Source: Methylophaga sp. OBS3 (GTDB lineage Bacteria; Pseudomonadota; Gammaproteobacteria; Nitrosococcales; Methylophagaceae). From it: DNA of 64,000 nt. The DNA is taken from the NCBI RefSeq assembly GCF_026319325.1, contig NZ_JAPDMU010000002.1:248001-312000 (forward strand). Direction: 5' to 3'. Below the pieces are notes generated by a model. That model saw only the letters and a program-made list of their open reading frames with translations, made no database searches and was not told the origin of the DNA. Both the position numbers and the translations under genes were made by a program. This document shows positions 8,439 through 18,922 of the stretch, piece by piece; positions within the stretch are counted from its first letter, which is position 1; the number at the start of each line of letters is the position of its first letter.

Positions 8439-10604
8439 ATGTCTTGCATCATCGAAATTGCCATCAATTGTCCGCTTAGACAAACATTCGACTATTTGTC
8501 TGATGAACAACCAGATGTCTGGCAAAAAGGCATGAGAGCCAAAGTGCCTTTTGGCAGCAAGCAAGTCATCGGTATCGTGACCGATATCAAAATGGAAGAA
8601 ACTCAAGATCGAAAATTAAAAACCATCACCGAGCGTCTTGATGATTCACCTTGTTTTGATTCGGAACGATTTGAACTCATTCGCTGGATAAGTGCTTATT
8701 ACCATCATCCTATTGGCGACTGCTTTGCCACGGCCTTGCCAAAAAAAATTCGCCTAGGTGAACCGCTTAGCCCAACCCTTAAAAATGTATGGTCTGCTAA
8801 ACCCAGCGAAGCGCCGAAATTAGGTCAAAAACAGCAAGCCATTTTGAGTGAGTTGCAAACTTCAGAACGTGGATTGGATGAAACCGAATTAAAAAACCGC
8901 TTAGGTAACGTCAAACCCAGTTTGCAAGGGCTTGCTGAAAAAGGTTTAGTTGAGTCACAACAACATGTCGATGTTGAATGGAGTACCGAGAACAAAGAAA
9001 AAACTTGGCCTTTAAACCCTGAACAACAAGTCGCTTTTGATGAAATCCATGGCCAATCCGGCCAATTTCAACCATTTTTATTACATGGCATAACCGGAAG
9101 TGGCAAAACCGAAGTCTATTTGGCCTTAGCGAGAGAACAAATAAAACTTGGCAAACAAGTACTTATTTTGATTCCTGAAATAAGTCTGAGTGGTCAATTT
9201 GTTAATCGTTTTAAAGCCGGCATCACTGGAAGAGTGGTACTTAGTCACTCTGCCATTAACGATAATCAACGAAAACAAGCTTGGTCATTAGCCCAAAGTG
9301 GTGAAGCTGATGTCATTATCGGAACAAGATCAGCCGTATTTATGCCACTAAAACGGCCTGGCTTAATGATTATTGATGAGGAACACGACGGCGCTTTTAA
9401 ACAACAAGATGGACTTCGTTATCACGCCAAAAATGTTTTATTGATGCGTGCCAAAAACGTCAATGTACCCGTCGTAATGGGAAGTGCCACACCCTCGTTA
9501 GAAAGTCTTTATCAAGTTCAGCAAAACCGTTATCGATTGTTAACGTTAAAACAACGTGCTGGTAACGCTCGTTTACCCAATATGTCGTTGATTGATTTAA
9601 GTTTGCAACCTCAAGCTGTCATCAGTAGAGAACTACAAGAAAAAATCGCCAATCATTTAGCTAAACAACAACAAGTTTTGTTGTTTATAAATCGACGTGG
9701 CTTTGCTCCGGTTTTGATGTGTCATAGCTGTGAATGGCAAGCAACATGTCGAAGCTGTGATGCAAAACTGGTTGTGCATCAACACAAAAATCAATTGTTT
9801 TGTCATCACTGCGGTCTCATTCAACGACTTCCAGAATCATGTCCCGAATGTGACAGTACTGATCTCAATACCTATGGCGCTGGTACCGAAAAAATCAGTC
9901 AAATGGTGCAAGGCTTATTTCCCGATACGCCGGTATATCGAATCGATCGTGACACAACACAAAAAGTAAATGCCTTTGATGATTTATTTGAGCCGATTCG
10001 AAATGGCCAATCCGCTATTTTGGTTGGTACCCAAATGCTGGCAAAAGGGCATGATTTTCATAACGTTACTTTGGTTGGTGTGTTAGATGCTGATCAAGGG
10101 TTATTTAGTGCTGATTTTCGGGCAACAGAATATTTAGCCCAAGCCGTTATTCAAGTCACCGGACGTGCGGGACGGGGAGAGCAACAAGGTGAAGTTGTGA
10201 TACAAACAAGACAAATCAGTCACCCATTCTGGGCTGATGTATTGACTCAAAACTATGGCAAACTAGCCAATGAGTTATTGGCTGAACGCTCTGCAATGCA
10301 ATTACCACCGGCAAGTTACTGGGCAATTTGGCGCGCAGAATCACCAGTGAATTTTCAAGCGATGGAATTATTGCAATTACTCGCCGATAAGGTGGGTAAT
10401 CAACACCATGTTCAAGTAATGGGACCTGTTCCTGCGATTATGGAAAAACGTGCTGGTCGTTATCGGGCGCAATTGGTTTTTTCAAGCCAATCTCGAAACG
10501 CGTTACATCAATTAATTGATAAACATTTAGCAACAATTAGCAAAGCCAAACTTGCGCGAAAAGTTCGTTGGTCACTGGATATCGATCCGATTGAGCTAAT
10601 GTAA
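8439..10604 (+). CDS. priA: Primosomal helicase PriA
   Basis: PriA (721 aa) is the superfamily-2 helicase that restarts stalled replication forks. The N-terminal DNA-binding part (about 1-200) is followed by Walker A GITGSGKTEVY, the DEEH box in IIDEEHDGAFKQ and the GSATPSLES motif. An eight-cysteine zinc region (CHSC, CRSC, CHHC, CPEC) sits inside the helicase. The C-terminal motif with GRAGRG is intact. No clear ribosome site precedes the ATG. priA-argS-SPOR order is conserved in pseudomonads. DnaA boxes lie immediately upstream. Confidence 0.97.
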   Translation: MSCIIEIAINCPLRQTFDYLSDEQPDVWQKGMRAKVPFGSKQVIGIVTDIKMEETQDRKLKTITERLDDSPCFDSERFELIRWISAYYHHPIGDCFATALPKKIRLGEPLSPTLKNVWSAKPSEAPKLGQKQQAILSELQTSERGLDETELKNRLGNVKPSLQGLAEKGLVESQQHVDVEWSTENKEKTWPLNPEQQVAFDEIHGQSGQFQPFLLHGITGSGKTEVYLALAREQIKLGKQVLILIPEISLSGQFVNRFKAGITGRVVLSHSAINDNQRKQAWSLAQSGEADVIIGTRSAVFMPLKRPGLMIIDEEHDGAFKQQDGLRYHAKNVLLMRAKNVNVPVVMGSATPSLESLYQVQQNRYRLLTLKQRAGNARLPNMSLIDLSLQPQAVISRELQEKIANHLAKQQQVLLFINRRGFAPVLMCHSCEWQATCRSCDAKLVVHQHKNQLFCHHCGLIQRLPESCPECDSTDLNTYGAGTEKISQMVQGLFPDTPVYRIDRDTTQKVNAFDDLFEPIRNGQSAILVGTQMLAKGHDFHNVTLVGVLDADQGLFSADFRATEYLAQAVIQVTGRAGRGEQQGEVVIQTRQISHPFWADVLTQNYGKLANELLAERSAMQLPPASYWAIWRAESPVNFQAMELLQLLADKVGNQHHVQVMGPVPAIMEKRAGRYRAQLVFSSQSRNALHQLIDKHLATISKAKLARKVRWSLDIDPIELM

Positions 10605-10682
10605 GCCGTTTTTGGGCTCGGCTAATGATGTTATCAAGGCATTGATCGGTTAGAATGCCTGTTTTTGAAAACATCAAATTGG

Positions 10683-12455
10683 ATGCCACCACTTTTGAAA
10701 GCACATCTGATACCTCTGCTAGAAAAAACCGTCGCTACGCTTCAACAGCAACAACAATTACCTGCTGAACTGCCTGTCAGTATCAACCTTGAGCGCAGCA
10801 AAGATAAAGCACATGGCGACTTCGCCTGTAATATCGCTATGGTTTTGGCAAAACCAGCCAAAATGAATCCACGACAAATCGCCACATTGATCGTTGAGCA
10901 ATTGGCTGAAGATGATGTGTTAGCGAAAGCAGAAATTGCAGGCCCTGGCTTTATCAATCTGTTTTTGACTGAAAAGGCAAAATTACAAGTTGTAAATGAT
11001 GTCATTAGCCAATCTGGCCAGTATGGATTGAGTAAAGTGGGTGCTGGCAAAAAAGTACAAGTTGAGTTTGTTTCAGCCAATCCAACCGGTCCATTACATG
11101 TTGGTCATGGCCGTGGTGCAGCTTACGGTAGCGTTGTTAGTAGCCTACTTAAAGCAGTTGGTTTTGATGTTCATCGTGAATATTACGTTAACGATGCGGG
11201 TCGCCAAATGGACATTTTGGCCACCAGTGTTTGGTTACGTTATTTAGAGTTATTAGGTGAAAGTTTTACTTTCCCAAGTAATGGTTATCGTGGTGAATAT
11301 ATCCGTGATATCGCAGCTGAACTCCAACAAAAACATGGTGATAGCTTTTTACGTAAAGCCGATGCTGTGTTTGAGGGGGTGCCGACTGATGAACCTCAAG
11401 GTGGTGATAAAGAAGCGCATATCGATGGTTTAACCCAACAAGCGAAACAGTTATTGGGTGCAGTAGATTACCGAACCGTTTTTGATATTGGTTTGAATGC
11501 GATTTTGGGTGACATTCGTGACGATTTGGCTGAGTTTGGCGCTGAATATGATGAATGGTTCTCTGAGCGTTCATTGGTAGAAAGTGGTGTTGTCGATGAA
11601 GCCATTGAAACATTGAAATCAGCCGATATGCTCTATCAAGACAATGGTGCTTGGTGGTTTAGATCAACCGCCTTTGGTGATGAAAAAGATCGTGTTGTTG
11701 TCCGCGATAATGGTCAAGCAACTTACTTTGCTTCAGATATTGCTTATCACTTACATAAATATCAGCGTGGTTTTGATCAGATCATAGATATTTGGGGTGC
11801 TGACCATCATGGTTATATCCCAAGGGTTAATGCTGCCGTTCAAGCATTAAAGCAAGATGCTGACAAACTCAAAGTCTTATTAGTGCAATTTGCGGTGTTA
11901 TATCGCGGCACTGAAAAAGTCGGTATGTCGACGCGTAGTGGTGAATTTGTCACCTTACGTGAACTTCGTGAAGAAGTTGGTAATGATGCAGCACGTTTCT
12001 TTTACGTGTTACGTAGTGCTGATCAGCATATGGATTTCGATCTGGAATTGGCGAAATCACAAAGTAACGATAACCCTGTCTACTATGTGCAATATGCACA
12101 CGCACGGGTGTGTAGTGTCTTCAGACAACTCGCTGAGCGTGGTATTGATTGGGATCAAAAAGCCGGTTTTGCCAGCCTTGAACTTCTGTCTACCGATCAC
12201 GAACAAGCTTTGTTAACGATGTTGGCCCGTTATCCAGAAGTATTGGAATTAGCTGCGATTAATTACACACCACACGTGTTAGCGCATTACTTGATGGACT
12301 TAGCCCGTGATTTCCACACTTACTACAATGCATATCAATTTATTAGTGATGATATTGCGTTGACGCAATCACGTTTAACTTTGATTGCTGCAGTCAGACA
12401 AGTTATTGCTAATGGTTTAGGTTTAATGGGCGTTTCTGCGCCACAAACAATGTAA
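10683..12455 (+). CDS. argS: Arginyl-tRNA synthetase
   Basis: ArgS is a class I aminoacyl-tRNA synthetase charging tRNA-Arg. The HIGH signature appears as [12 protein letters not shown] and the KMSKS region as VGMSTRSG. The N-terminal Add1 domain ends with the conserved KAHGDFACN, and the C-terminal anticodon-binding domain is helical. The start is uncertain: ATG 10683 gives 590 aa, and an in-frame TTG at 10665 would add six residues. Neither has a good ribosome site. It lies 78 bp downstream of priA and 7 bp before the SPOR gene. Confidence 0.96.
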   Translation: MPPLLKAHLIPLLEKTVATLQQQQQLPAELPVSINLERSKDKAHGDFACNIAMVLAKPAKMNPRQIATLIVEQLAEDDVLAKAEIAGPGFINLFLTEKAKLQVVNDVISQSGQYGLSKVGAGKKVQVEFVSANPTGPLHVGHGRGAAYGSVVSSLLKAVGFDVHREYYVNDAGRQMDILATSVWLRYLELLGESFTFPSNGYRGEYIRDIAAELQQKHGDSFLRKADAVFEGVPTDEPQGGDKEAHIDGLTQQAKQLLGAVDYRTVFDIGLNAILGDIRDDLAEFGAEYDEWFSERSLVESGVVDEAIETLKSADMLYQDNGAWWFRSTAFGDEKDRVVVRDNGQATYFASDIAYHLHKYQRGFDQIIDIWGADHHGYIPRVNAAVQALKQDADKLKVLLVQFAVLYRGTEKVGMSTRSGEFVTLRELREEVGNDAARFFYVLRSADQHMDFDLELAKSQSNDNPVYYVQYAHARVCSVFRQLAERGIDWDQKAGFASLELLSTDHEQALLTMLARYPEVLELAAINYTPHVLAHYLMDLARDFHTYYNAYQFISDDIALTQSRLTLIAAVRQVIANGLGLMGVSAPQTM

Positions 12456-12462
12456 GGGGTTC

Positions 12463-13059
12463 GTGTTGGCTACCAAACGTAATACCCGTAACACGCAAAA
12501 CCGTCAGCAACAGCAACGCGGCAGTATGCCGTGGGGACCAATGTTGTTGAGTTTTGTGGTTGGTGCTTTTGTGATGTTTTTACTGCATCTAAAAGACAAT
12601 GTACCGGCTGATGGCTCACAGAAAACAGCACAAGAACAAAAGAAATCATCTGGCATAGAGCCAACATTTGATTTTTACACGTTATTGCCTGAATCTGAAG
12701 AAGTTGTCACTAGACCTCAAGCGGATAAAAAAACAATTGTTACTGCACCACCTGAAGAAACCGTTGAGACACAGCCTCAACCAGAACAGCCAAAACAAAC
12801 GGCCAGTGTTGCGGATACTGAAAGTTATATTATCCAAGTCGGATCATTCAAAAAGCTTTCAGATGCGGATGCTTACCGTGCAAAACTCGCCTTTTTAGGG
12901 GTTGAGTCTAAAGTGCAAACGGTGACGATTGACGATAAAGATACTTGGCATCGTGTTCAAATTGGGCCGGTAAATGGTCGGGCTCAGGCTGACGCGATGC
13001 AAAAACAATTACGTGAAAATGCGATTGACTCGTTGTTATTGCGAGCCAAACACAGTTAA
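12463..13059 (+). CDS. SPOR-domain membrane protein
   Basis: This 198-aa protein has a short basic cytoplasmic N-terminus, one membrane helix (about 25-42), a Pro/Glu/Gln-rich periplasmic linker and a C-terminal SPOR domain (about 122-197, starting SYIIQVGSFKKLSDADAYRAKL). SPOR domains bind denuded septal peptidoglycan, so the protein is probably FtsN-like and acts at division sites (family knowledge). The GTG start follows AAGGGG. Its place after argS matches the pseudomonad arrangement, where hslVU follows; here fhc genes follow instead. Confidence 0.85.
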   Translation: MLATKRNTRNTQNRQQQQRGSMPWGPMLLSFVVGAFVMFLLHLKDNVPADGSQKTAQEQKKSSGIEPTFDFYTLLPESEEVVTRPQADKKTIVTAPPEETVETQPQPEQPKQTASVADTESYIIQVGSFKKLSDADAYRAKLAFLGVESKVQTVTIDDKDTWHRVQIGPVNGRAQADAMQKQLRENAIDSLLLRAKHS

Positions 13060-13139
13060 ACGGACTTAAATAGTTAAGTTTTGCTTGAAGCAGCGAGTGG
13101 TTGCCCCAAGCTAGTCCGTATTATCCGAGGAATTGCAAT

Positions 13140-14414
13140 ATGAGTAATGCAGACACAGCCAACACCTGGCAGGAAGTCGCAAGTCCCTTCTGCGGTATCG
13201 CGGCTGACGATTTGGTGATTGAGGTTGATGGTAACCAAATCAAAGTGGTTGAAAATGGCGATGCCATTAACACCCCAGCATTTGAAGCACCTTTAGGTGA
13301 TATTCAGCCACGAATTAAAGGTGAGCCAGTCACGCTTGAGCAAGCGGTTTCCTATATGGCTGAACAACTGCGCTCCTCCAAACAACCTGTGATTGCTGGT
13401 TTAGGTACTGATCTTAATGGCGGTCGTGCTGCTATGGCATTGGCTGATAAAAGTGGTGCCAGTGTCGATAGTCAGTTCTCAGTTGCTGCATTTCGCAATA
13501 TCTTAGTGTTACAAGACACCGGCTATATGACTACAACCTTAACTGAAGCACGTAATCGTGCCGATGTATTTGTGGTGGTTGGTAGTGATATTGAAAGCTC
13601 ATTCCCACGCTTTTACGAACGCGTTGTTTGGCCAAAAGAATCCATGTTTGATTTGGATATTAATCAGCGCCAAATCATTTATCTTGGTAAAGCCCCCTCT
13701 GGTGATGCTGCTGTTTCGCCAGATGGTCGTAAACCTCAAGTTTTAGCTTGTGATGATACAGATTTACCAGAAGTTTTATCTGTATTACGAGCGTTAATCA
13801 AAGGTAAAACAGTTCAAGCACAGCAAGTCGGTGGTATCGCAGTAACTGACTTACAAGCCTTAACAGATACCGTGAAAGCAGCAAATTATTCTGTCTTTAC
13901 TTGGTCTGGCACCTTACTGAACTACGATCACGCTGAAACCAGTATTCAAATGCTGTCTGAAGCCATTAAAGAACTCAATAAAGACACCCGCAGCAGTGGT
14001 TTACCGCTGGGTGGTAAACAAGGTGACACTACCATTAATGCTGTGGCTTCTTGGCAAAGTGGTTATCCAATGCGTAGCAGCTTCCAACGTGGTTACCCAG
14101 AATACGATCCGTTCATTTTTAACAGTGAGCGAATGTTGGCAAATGGTGAAGTAGATACCTTGATTTGGGTAAATGCTTTTAATCAAGCAGGTCTTCCACC
14201 TAAGAGTCAGGCACAAACATTTGTTTTGGGTCGAAGTGGTATGCAGTTTGAAACTGAGCCGGATGTTTATATTCCCGTGGGTGTACCAGGTATCGATCAT
14301 GAAGGTCGCACTTTCCGTTGCGATAGTGTCGTCTCTGTACCTTTGAAAAAATTACGCGACAGCGGCTTACCGAGCGTGTTTGATGTGCTCAGTGCAGTCG
14401 AACAGGCCCTGTAG
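13140..14414 (+). CDS. fhcB: Formyltransferase/hydrolase complex subunit B
   Basis: FhcB (424 aa) is the bacterial homologue of archaeal formylmethanofuran dehydrogenase subunit FwdB. In methylotrophs it is part of the Fhc complex, which converts formyl-H4MPT to formate rather than oxidising formylmethanofuran. The N-terminal SPFCGIAADDL corresponds to the archaeal iron-sulfur cysteine motif but retains a single Cys, consistent with loss of redox function. I use the ATG at 13140, which follows CGAGG; an in-frame extension to 13101 has no ribosome site. It is first of four tightly packed fhc genes. Confidence 0.93.
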   Translation: MSNADTANTWQEVASPFCGIAADDLVIEVDGNQIKVVENGDAINTPAFEAPLGDIQPRIKGEPVTLEQAVSYMAEQLRSSKQPVIAGLGTDLNGGRAAMALADKSGASVDSQFSVAAFRNILVLQDTGYMTTTLTEARNRADVFVVVGSDIESSFPRFYERVVWPKESMFDLDINQRQIIYLGKAPSGDAAVSPDGRKPQVLACDDTDLPEVLSVLRALIKGKTVQAQQVGGIAVTDLQALTDTVKAANYSVFTWSGTLLNYDHAETSIQMLSEAIKELNKDTRSSGLPLGGKQGDTTINAVASWQSGYPMRSSFQRGYPEYDPFIFNSERMLANGEVDTLIWVNAFNQAGLPPKSQAQTFVLGRSGMQFETEPDVYIPVGVPGIDHEGRTFRCDSVVSVPLKKLRDSGLPSVFDVLSAVEQAL

Positions 14415-14422
14415 GAGAAATT

Positions 14423-16090
14423 ATGCTTTTAAAACTAACAGGTGGACGGATTTACGATCCGGCACATAACGAAGAAAACGTCGTTCGTGACATTTATGTT
14501 CGAGATGGTCGTATTGTCGCTAAACCGGCTGATGTTCAAGTCGATAAAGAAATCGATTTGCGTGGCAAGGTCGTGATGGCCGGTGCAATTGATATGCATA
14601 CGCACATTGGTGGCGGTAAGGTAAATATCGCCCGCACCATGTTGCCAGAAGATCATGCTGAAGAAGTTTATGCACGTACGGAGTTGCTGCGTAGTGGCTG
14701 TGGTCATGCTGCACCAAGCACATTAACGACGGGTTATCGTTACGCTGAAATGGGTTATACCGCTGGTTTTGAACCCGCCGTATTACCGATTAATGCTCGC
14801 CAAGCACATATGGAAATGCATGACACACCAATCATCGATAAAGGTGGTTATGTCATGTTGGGAAGTGACGACTTCCTGTTACGAATGATGGCAGCCAACC
14901 AAGATCAGGAAGCGATTAATAACTACGTTGCTTGGACGATTAACCATGCACAAGCAATTGGTCTGAAAGTTGTTAACCCGGGTGGCATCAACGCATTCAA
15001 ATTTAATCAGCGTAAGCTGGATTTGGATGAAAAAAATGAATTTTATGGCGTCACACCGCGCGATATTTTGCATCGCCTATCAACAGCCGTAAAAGAAATC
15101 GGTGTTCCACATCCATTACATGTTCATGGCTGTAACTTAGGTGTACCAGGCAATATGCAGACAACTTTGGATACCATCCAAGGTGCTGAAGGTTTGCCGA
15201 TGCACTTAACGCATATTCAGTTCCATAGTTATGGCACTGAAGGCGATTTCAAATTCTCTTCTGGTGCGGCAGAAATTGCTGAAGCCATTAACAAAAATAA
15301 AAACATCACCGTCGACGTTGGTCAGATCTTATTTGGTCAAACCGTTACGGCTTCTGGCGACAATATGCGTCAGTTTGCTGGTGCACCGCATTCACATCCA
15401 GACAAATGGGTTTGTATGGATATTGAGTGTGATGCCGGTTGTGGTGTTGTGCCATTTAAGTACAAAGACCAAAGCTATGTGAACGCATTGCAATGGATGA
15501 TTGGTTTGGAAACCTTCCTGTTGGTTGATGATCCATGGCGGATTTTCTTAACCACAGATCATCCAAATGGTGCGCCATTTACCAGTTATCCACATCTTAT
15601 CAAATTGCTGATGGATCGTACGTTCCGCAACAATATGCTGGAAAGACTGCATCCAGAAGCACAGAAAGCGACACATCTGGCATCAATTGAGCGTGAATAC
15701 TCGCTATACGAAATTGCCATCATGACACGTGCTGGTGCGGCTAGATTGGTTGGTTTAGCTGATCGTGGTCATCTGGGTGTTGGTGCGGCGGCTGATATTA
15801 CGGTTTATACCGATCATGACGATCGTGAAAAAATGTTCGCCACGCCAGACTATGTCTTTAAAGATGGTGAAATGGTTGTTCGTGATGGTGAGGTTCAGAA
15901 AGTCACCTGGGGTACGACACACGTGGTCAAACCTGAATACGATGTCAGTATTGAAAAACCATTAAAACAGTACTTTGACAGATACCACACCATGAACCTG
16001 AGTAACTTCAAAATCAGCAATGATGAAATCGTTGATGATGGTCGCGGCAGCTTAACAATCCAGCCGCTGCATAAAGGAGGCAAGCTGTGA
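14423..16090 (+). CDS. fhcA: Formyltransferase/hydrolase complex subunit A
   Basis: FhcA (555 aa) is the amidohydrolase-family subunit that hydrolyses formylmethanofuran to formate. The metal-binding HxH is in GAIDMHTHIGGG near residue 55. Further metal ligands are expected in PHPLHVHGCNLG, LTHIQFHSYG and LTTDHPNGAPF. AGGAG precedes the ATG. The stop codon overlaps the GTG of fhcD. Length and motifs match the methylotroph family. It is a marker of H4MPT-linked C1 oxidation. Confidence 0.96.
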   Translation: MLLKLTGGRIYDPAHNEENVVRDIYVRDGRIVAKPADVQVDKEIDLRGKVVMAGAIDMHTHIGGGKVNIARTMLPEDHAEEVYARTELLRSGCGHAAPSTLTTGYRYAEMGYTAGFEPAVLPINARQAHMEMHDTPIIDKGGYVMLGSDDFLLRMMAANQDQEAINNYVAWTINHAQAIGLKVVNPGGINAFKFNQRKLDLDEKNEFYGVTPRDILHRLSTAVKEIGVPHPLHVHGCNLGVPGNMQTTLDTIQGAEGLPMHLTHIQFHSYGTEGDFKFSSGAAEIAEAINKNKNITVDVGQILFGQTVTASGDNMRQFAGAPHSHPDKWVCMDIECDAGCGVVPFKYKDQSYVNALQWMIGLETFLLVDDPWRIFLTTDHPNGAPFTSYPHLIKLLMDRTFRNNMLERLHPEAQKATHLASIEREYSLYEIAIMTRAGAARLVGLADRGHLGVGAAADITVYTDHDDREKMFATPDYVFKDGEMVVRDGEVQKVTWGTTHVVKPEYDVSIEKPLKQYFDRYHTMNLSNFKISNDEIVDDGRGSLTIQPLHKGGKL

Positions 16091-16989
16091 TTATCAATGG
16101 TGTAAGCATCGACGAAACCTTCGCGGAAGCGTTTCCGATGAAAGGCACGCGCATTATTATTACGGCGCAAAACCTCGAGTGGGCCATGAATTCAGCGGTG
16201 GCATTTACGGGTTTTGCGACCTCCGTTATTGCATGTGGTTGTGAGGCATCTATCGAACGGACAATGTCACCAGAAGAAACCCCTGATGGTCGTCCCGGTG
16301 TGGCATGTCTGATTTTTGCAATGGGTGGTAAAGGCTTGGCAAAGCAAGTTGAAACCCGTGCAGGACAATGTGTACTAACGGCACCAACAACCGCTTTGTT
16401 TTCAGGTATTGAAGGCGAAGAGGGTAAGAATATTGCCCTAGGTAAAAACCTACGTTTCTTTGGTGACGGTTTCCAGATTTCGAAAATGATTGATGGTGAA
16501 CGTTACTGGCGCATTCCTGTGATGGATGGTGAATTCCTGACCCAAGAAAATACCGGCGTAGTTTCAGCTGTGGGTGGTGGTAACTTCTTAATCTTGGCTG
16601 AATCTCAGCCTCAAGCGTTAGCCGCTTGCGAAGCAGCAATCAAAGCGATGAAACAAATCCCGAATGTGATCATGCCATTCCCGGGTGGGGTGGTGCGTTC
16701 TGGTTCGAAAGTCGGCTCAAAATATAAAGCCTTGAGTGCCTCAACCAACGATGCATTTTGCCCGACGCTAAAAGGTCAAACTAAGAGTGAGTGCTCACCA
16801 GAAGTTGAGTCAGTCATGGAAATCGTTATTGATGGTTTGAGCAAAGAAGATATCGATAAAGCGATGCGTGTAGGTATCCAAGCAGCCTGTGACTTAGGTG
16901 CTGAAAATGGTATTCGTCGTATCAGTGCCGGTAACTATGGCGGTAAATTAGGACCGTTCCACTTTCATTTGCGGGAGATCATGGCATGA
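16087..16989 (+). CDS. fhcD: Formylmethanofuran:H4MPT formyltransferase
   Basis: FhcD (300 aa) is homologous to archaeal Ftr. It transfers the formyl group from formyl-H4MPT to the methanofuran analogue. The N-terminal MIINGVSIDETFAEAFPMKG and the PFPGGVVRSGSKVGSKYK segment are family hallmarks. It starts with GTG overlapping the fhcA stop (GTGA), preceded by AAGGAGG. The stop overlaps the fhcC start (ATGA), so translation of all of fhcA-D-C is coupled. Confidence 0.96.
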   Translation: MIINGVSIDETFAEAFPMKGTRIIITAQNLEWAMNSAVAFTGFATSVIACGCEASIERTMSPEETPDGRPGVACLIFAMGGKGLAKQVETRAGQCVLTAPTTALFSGIEGEEGKNIALGKNLRFFGDGFQISKMIDGERYWRIPVMDGEFLTQENTGVVSAVGGGNFLILAESQPQALAACEAAIKAMKQIPNVIMPFPGGVVRSGSKVGSKYKALSASTNDAFCPTLKGQTKSECSPEVESVMEIVIDGLSKEDIDKAMRVGIQAACDLGAENGIRRISAGNYGGKLGPFHFHLREIMA

Positions 16990-17801
16990 GTTCGCTGACG
17001 TTATCTTTAAAAGCCGAGTTAGCACAGCGTGTTGATTGCTCGCCATTAACCGCGGATAAACTGGCTGGTAAATCGGCTCAAGAGATTGGTGAGTTAACTC
17101 TAGTCTCTGGTCGTGTCGCCGTTAAAGTTGCTGAGTTATTCACGATTAGTGGTGATGATGTAACAGATATTCGCTTTGAAAATAGCAGCGCCAAATTAGA
17201 TCGCATTGGTCATGGTATGTCACAAGGCAGTATCACGATTGATGGTGATGCCGGTGCATATCTTGGTCAGTTCATGACGGGCGGCAGTATTGTCGTTAAT
17301 GGCAATACCTTTATTTACACAGGTTGTGAAATGAAGGGCGGCCAAATCAAAGTGAACGGTAATACCGGTGATTTTGTTGGTGGCGCACGTGTCGGTTACA
17401 AAAACGGTATGACCGGCGGCACGATTATCATCACAGGTAATAGTGGTGCACGTACCGGTGATCATATGCGTCGTGGCATGATTCTGATTGAAGGTGATGC
17501 CGGTGAGTACTGTGGTTCACGGATGGTTTCAGGCACGATTGCTGTGCAGGGTCAGGTTGGCAAACATTTAGGTTATGCCATGAAGCGTGGCACCTTGTTG
17601 TTAAGCCAGATGCCAAAACAAGGTATTTCAGCAAACTTTAATGATTGTGGTGCGCATACTTTGGCGTTTTTACCACTGTTATTTAAAGCTTTTAAAAAGC
17701 TCGACAGTACCTTTGCCAAGGTTGAACCATTTTCTCGAGTTCAACGTTACGCAGGTGATATCGGTGGTATCGGCATGGGTGAGATCCTGGTCAAACTGTG
17801 A
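16986..17801 (+). CDS. fhcC: Formyltransferase/hydrolase complex subunit C
   Basis: FhcC (271 aa) is the structural subunit homologous to FwdC and to the C-terminal beta-helix of glutamate synthase. About seven Gly-rich repeats occur between residues 75 and 200, e.g. GDAGAYLGQFMTGG, GCEMKGG and GDAGEYCGSRM. It has no catalytic residues and scaffolds the FhcA and FhcD subunits. It is last in fhcBADC. A possible hairpin lies 20 bp downstream, before fbp. Confidence 0.95.
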   Translation: MSSLTLSLKAELAQRVDCSPLTADKLAGKSAQEIGELTLVSGRVAVKVAELFTISGDDVTDIRFENSSAKLDRIGHGMSQGSITIDGDAGAYLGQFMTGGSIVVNGNTFIYTGCEMKGGQIKVNGNTGDFVGGARVGYKNGMTGGTIIITGNSGARTGDHMRRGMILIEGDAGEYCGSRMVSGTIAVQGQVGKHLGYAMKRGTLLLSQMPKQGISANFNDCGAHTLAFLPLLFKAFKKLDSTFAKVEPFSRVQRYAGDIGGIGMGEILVKL

Positions 17802-17820
17802 TTTACAAATGCGGTTATAA

Positions 17821-17857
17821 AAAATGTTGGTTGCGTTCACACAGATAACAACATTTT
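17821..17857 (+). terminator. Inverted repeat after fhcC
   Basis: AAAATGTTG (17821-17829) and CAACATTTT (17849-17857) form a perfect 9-bp stem with a 19-nt loop. It lies between fhcC and fbp and ends in TTTT. It could be a weak terminator or an mRNA-end stabiliser separating fhc from fbp. The stem is AT-rich, so confidence is low. Confidence 0.4.
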
Positions 17858-17902
17858 GATGTAGCCTGAATCACCCTGACGCAAAAAAAAGGATTTCCAG
17901 CC

Positions 17903-18922
17903 ATGTCTGATATCGGCAAGTCGGTTGGCCAGTTTATCGTCGAAACCCAGCGAGCTCATCAAGACTCTACCGGTGATTTATCGGGACTGCTGAATGATAT
18001 TGTCAGTGCCTGTAAAAAAATATCGCACCTGGTTGGTCGTAGCGGCTTAATAGGGTTGGGCGGCTATGCTGATTCAGAAAATGTGCAGGGTGAAACCCAA
18101 AAAAAACTCGATATCATCAGTAATGATGTGATGATTGATCATCTTAAGTGGACCGGGCATCTAGCTGCCATGGCCTCAGAGGAAATCGAAGATATCATCC
18201 ATATTCCGGCTAAATTTCCCAAAGGCCGTTATCTGATTTGTTTTGATCCGCTTGATGGTTCATCAAATATTGATGTTAACCAGTCCGTCGGTAGTATTTT
18301 TTCTATCTTGCGTTATGACGGCAAAAACAAAAATCCAACCCTAAAAGACTTTTTACAACCGGGCACAAAACAAGTTTGCGCGGGTTTTACTGTTTATGGT
18401 CCGGCAACTACCTTGGTGCTGACCATAGGTAATGGCGTAAATGGTTTTACCCTTGATCGTGATGTCGGTGAGTTTATTTTGACCCACCCAAATATGCGCA
18501 TCGCTAAAGATACGGCTGAGTTTGCTATTAATATGTCTAACGAACGTTTCTGGGAAGTGCCGGTTAAACAGTATGTCGATGAATGTGTGCAAGGCACAGA
18601 TGGCGAGCGTGAGAAAAACTTCAATATGCGTTGGGTCGCATCAATGGTTGCTGAGGTATATCGCTTACTGACGCGTGGTGGTGTGTTTATGTATCCCATC
18701 GACAGCAAAATAGCCAAACAGGGCGGTAAATTACGTCTGTTATATGAGGCCAACCCGATGAGTTTTATTGTTGAACAAGCGGGTGGCTTAAGTACCACAG
18801 GAACTGAGCGGATCTTATCGATTCAACCCACTGAATTACATCAACGTGTTCCGGTCATCATGGGCTCACAAAACGAAGTTGAGCGAATTGTTCGTTACCA
18901 TCAAGCTGTAAATGTTTCCTAA
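17903..18922 (+). CDS. fbp: Fructose-1,6-bisphosphatase class I
   Basis: Fbp (339 aa) dephosphorylates fructose-1,6-bisphosphate. In a ribulose-monophosphate methylotroph it feeds fructose-6-phosphate regeneration and gluconeogenesis. The metal-binding [11 protein letters not shown] is near residue 115. SEEIED supplies upstream acidic ligands, and [14 protein letters not shown] lies near the substrate pocket. AGGA precedes the ATG by 9-10 bp. The stop overlaps the next membrane gene by 11 bp. Being next to fhc links it to C1 metabolism. Confidence 0.95.
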   Translation: MSDIGKSVGQFIVETQRAHQDSTGDLSGLLNDIVSACKKISHLVGRSGLIGLGGYADSENVQGETQKKLDIISNDVMIDHLKWTGHLAAMASEEIEDIIHIPAKFPKGRYLICFDPLDGSSNIDVNQSVGSIFSILRYDGKNKNPTLKDFLQPGTKQVCAGFTVYGPATTLVLTIGNGVNGFTLDRDVGEFILTHPNMRIAKDTAEFAINMSNERFWEVPVKQYVDECVQGTDGEREKNFNMRWVASMVAEVYRLLTRGGVFMYPIDSKIAKQGGKLRLLYEANPMSFIVEQAGGLSTTGTERILSIQPTELHQRVPVIMGSQNEVERIVRYHQAVNVS

